From Streptomyces violaceus (GTDB lineage: Bacteria > Actinomycetota > Actinomycetes > Streptomycetales > Streptomycetaceae), in NCBI GenBank assembly GCA_000715635.1, contig KL569176.1:11039-17208 (forward strand): DNA of 6,170 nt, written 5' to 3'. Under the pieces are notes generated by a model that worked only from the letters and a program-made list of their open reading frames with translations, did not search any database and had not been told where the DNA came from. The translations under genes and the position numbers were made by a program. Every line of letters starts with the position of its first letter. The stretch's first letter is position 1. Below are positions 5,695-6,170 of the stretch, in pieces.

Positions 5695-5701
5695 CAAGGT
5701 C

Positions 5702-6170
5702 ATGACCAGCACCTTCACCGCCGCAGCCGCGGGATTCGGCACCGGACTGTCCCTCATCGTCGCCATCGGCGCGCAGAACGCCTTCGTCCTGCGCCAGGGG
5801 ATCCGCCGCGACGCCGTCCTCGCCGTCGTCGGCATCTGCGCCCTCTCCGACGCCGCCCTCATCACGCTCGGGGTCGGCGGGGTCGGCGCGGTGGTGGTGA
5901 CGTGGCCGGGCGCGCTGACGGCGGTCGGCTGGATCGGCGGCGCGTTCCTGCTCTGCTACGGCGCCCTGGCCGCCCGCCGGGTTTTCCGGCCTGACGGCGG
6001 CGCGCTGCGGGCGGACGGGGAGGCGGCCGGTTCGCGCCGCCGGGCCGTGCTCACCTGCCTGGCGATGACCTGGCTCAACCCGCACGTCTACCTCGACACC
6101 GTGTTCCTGCTGGGCTCCGTCGCCGCCGACCACGGCCCGCTGCGCTGGACGTTCGGCCTCGGTGCGGTGC
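5702..6170 (+). CDS. lysE: LysE/ArgO-family amino-acid exporter (3' end outside window)
   Basis: This inner-membrane exporter of basic amino acids is shown by its first 156 residues; the family is about 200 aa, so roughly a quarter is missing. The N-terminal helix carries the family signature GFGTGLSLIVAIGAQNAFVLRQG (11-33). Further hydrophobic segments run about 38-61, 66-91 and 113-138, with a polar loop rich in arginine and acidic residues at 92-114. TWLNPHVYLD (123-132) is the second family hallmark, with the asparagine-proline pair in the membrane and an aspartate after it. The ATG at 5702 is chosen because the first helix and its signature follow directly; it lacks a usable ribosome-binding site and is probably read from a leaderless message. 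The gene is divergent from a LysG/ArgP-type regulator, the standard arrangement for lysine/arginine export, and is probably induced when basic amino acids accumulate. Confidence 0.92.
   Translation, partial: MTSTFTAAAAGFGTGLSLIVAIGAQNAFVLRQGIRRDAVLAVVGICALSDAALITLGVGGVGAVVVTWPGALTAVGWIGGAFLLCYGALAARRVFRPDGGALRADGEAAGSRRRAVLTCLAMTWLNPHVYLDTVFLLGSVAADHGPLRWTFGLGAV

Noticed and set aside
5633..6133. Upstream extension of the lysG-like frame to a start at 6133
   Set aside because: The extension runs antisense through the lysE-like gene and has no LysR-type sequence; the winged-helix domain begins only a few residues after 5632.

Overview
The window looks like ordinary chromosome from a Streptomyces or a close actinomycete. 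GC content is very high, with G or C at nearly every third codon position. One gene starts with GTG, at least two start without a Shine-Dalgarno site, and a WhiB-like protein is encoded, a family known only from actinobacteria and their phages. I see no rRNA, tRNA, CRISPR array, insertion sequence, integrase, attachment site or defence system. All function calls come from reading protein motifs by eye; no database search was run.

Layout, left to right. (1) 1-1884, plus strand: the last 63 codons of a probable TetR-type regulator, then a 557-aa FAD-dependent dehydrogenase 17 bp downstream, forming a likely two-gene operon. It ends at a short hairpin (1883-1900) shared with the convergent gene that follows. 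(2) 1904-2581, minus strand: a WhiB-like iron-sulfur regulator and, downstream of a hairpin, a small DUF488/YeaO-type protein. (3) 2684-3901, minus strand: a saccharopine/carboxynorspermidine dehydrogenase-like NAD(P) enzyme, divergent from a TetR regulator (4005-4712). The 103-bp gap between them holds a promoter and a candidate operator, so the regulator probably controls the enzyme. (4) 4724-5632, minus strand: a LysG/ArgP-type LysR regulator, divergent from a LysE/ArgO-type amino-acid exporter that runs off the right edge. The 69 bp between them hold an imperfect 28-bp palindrome and promoter elements placed for leaderless transcripts.

The right half can be read as amino-acid homeostasis: LysG senses intracellular lysine or arginine and switches on LysE, while a neighbouring, separately regulated dehydrogenase acts on a lysine-like or polyamine-like substrate. 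That link is inferred from proximity only. The left half pairs a flavoenzyme of unknown substrate with its probable regulator. The most checkable points are the lysG-lysE control region, the uncertain substrate of the dehydrogenase at 2684-3901, and the flavoenzyme's loss of the residues that define fumarate reductases.
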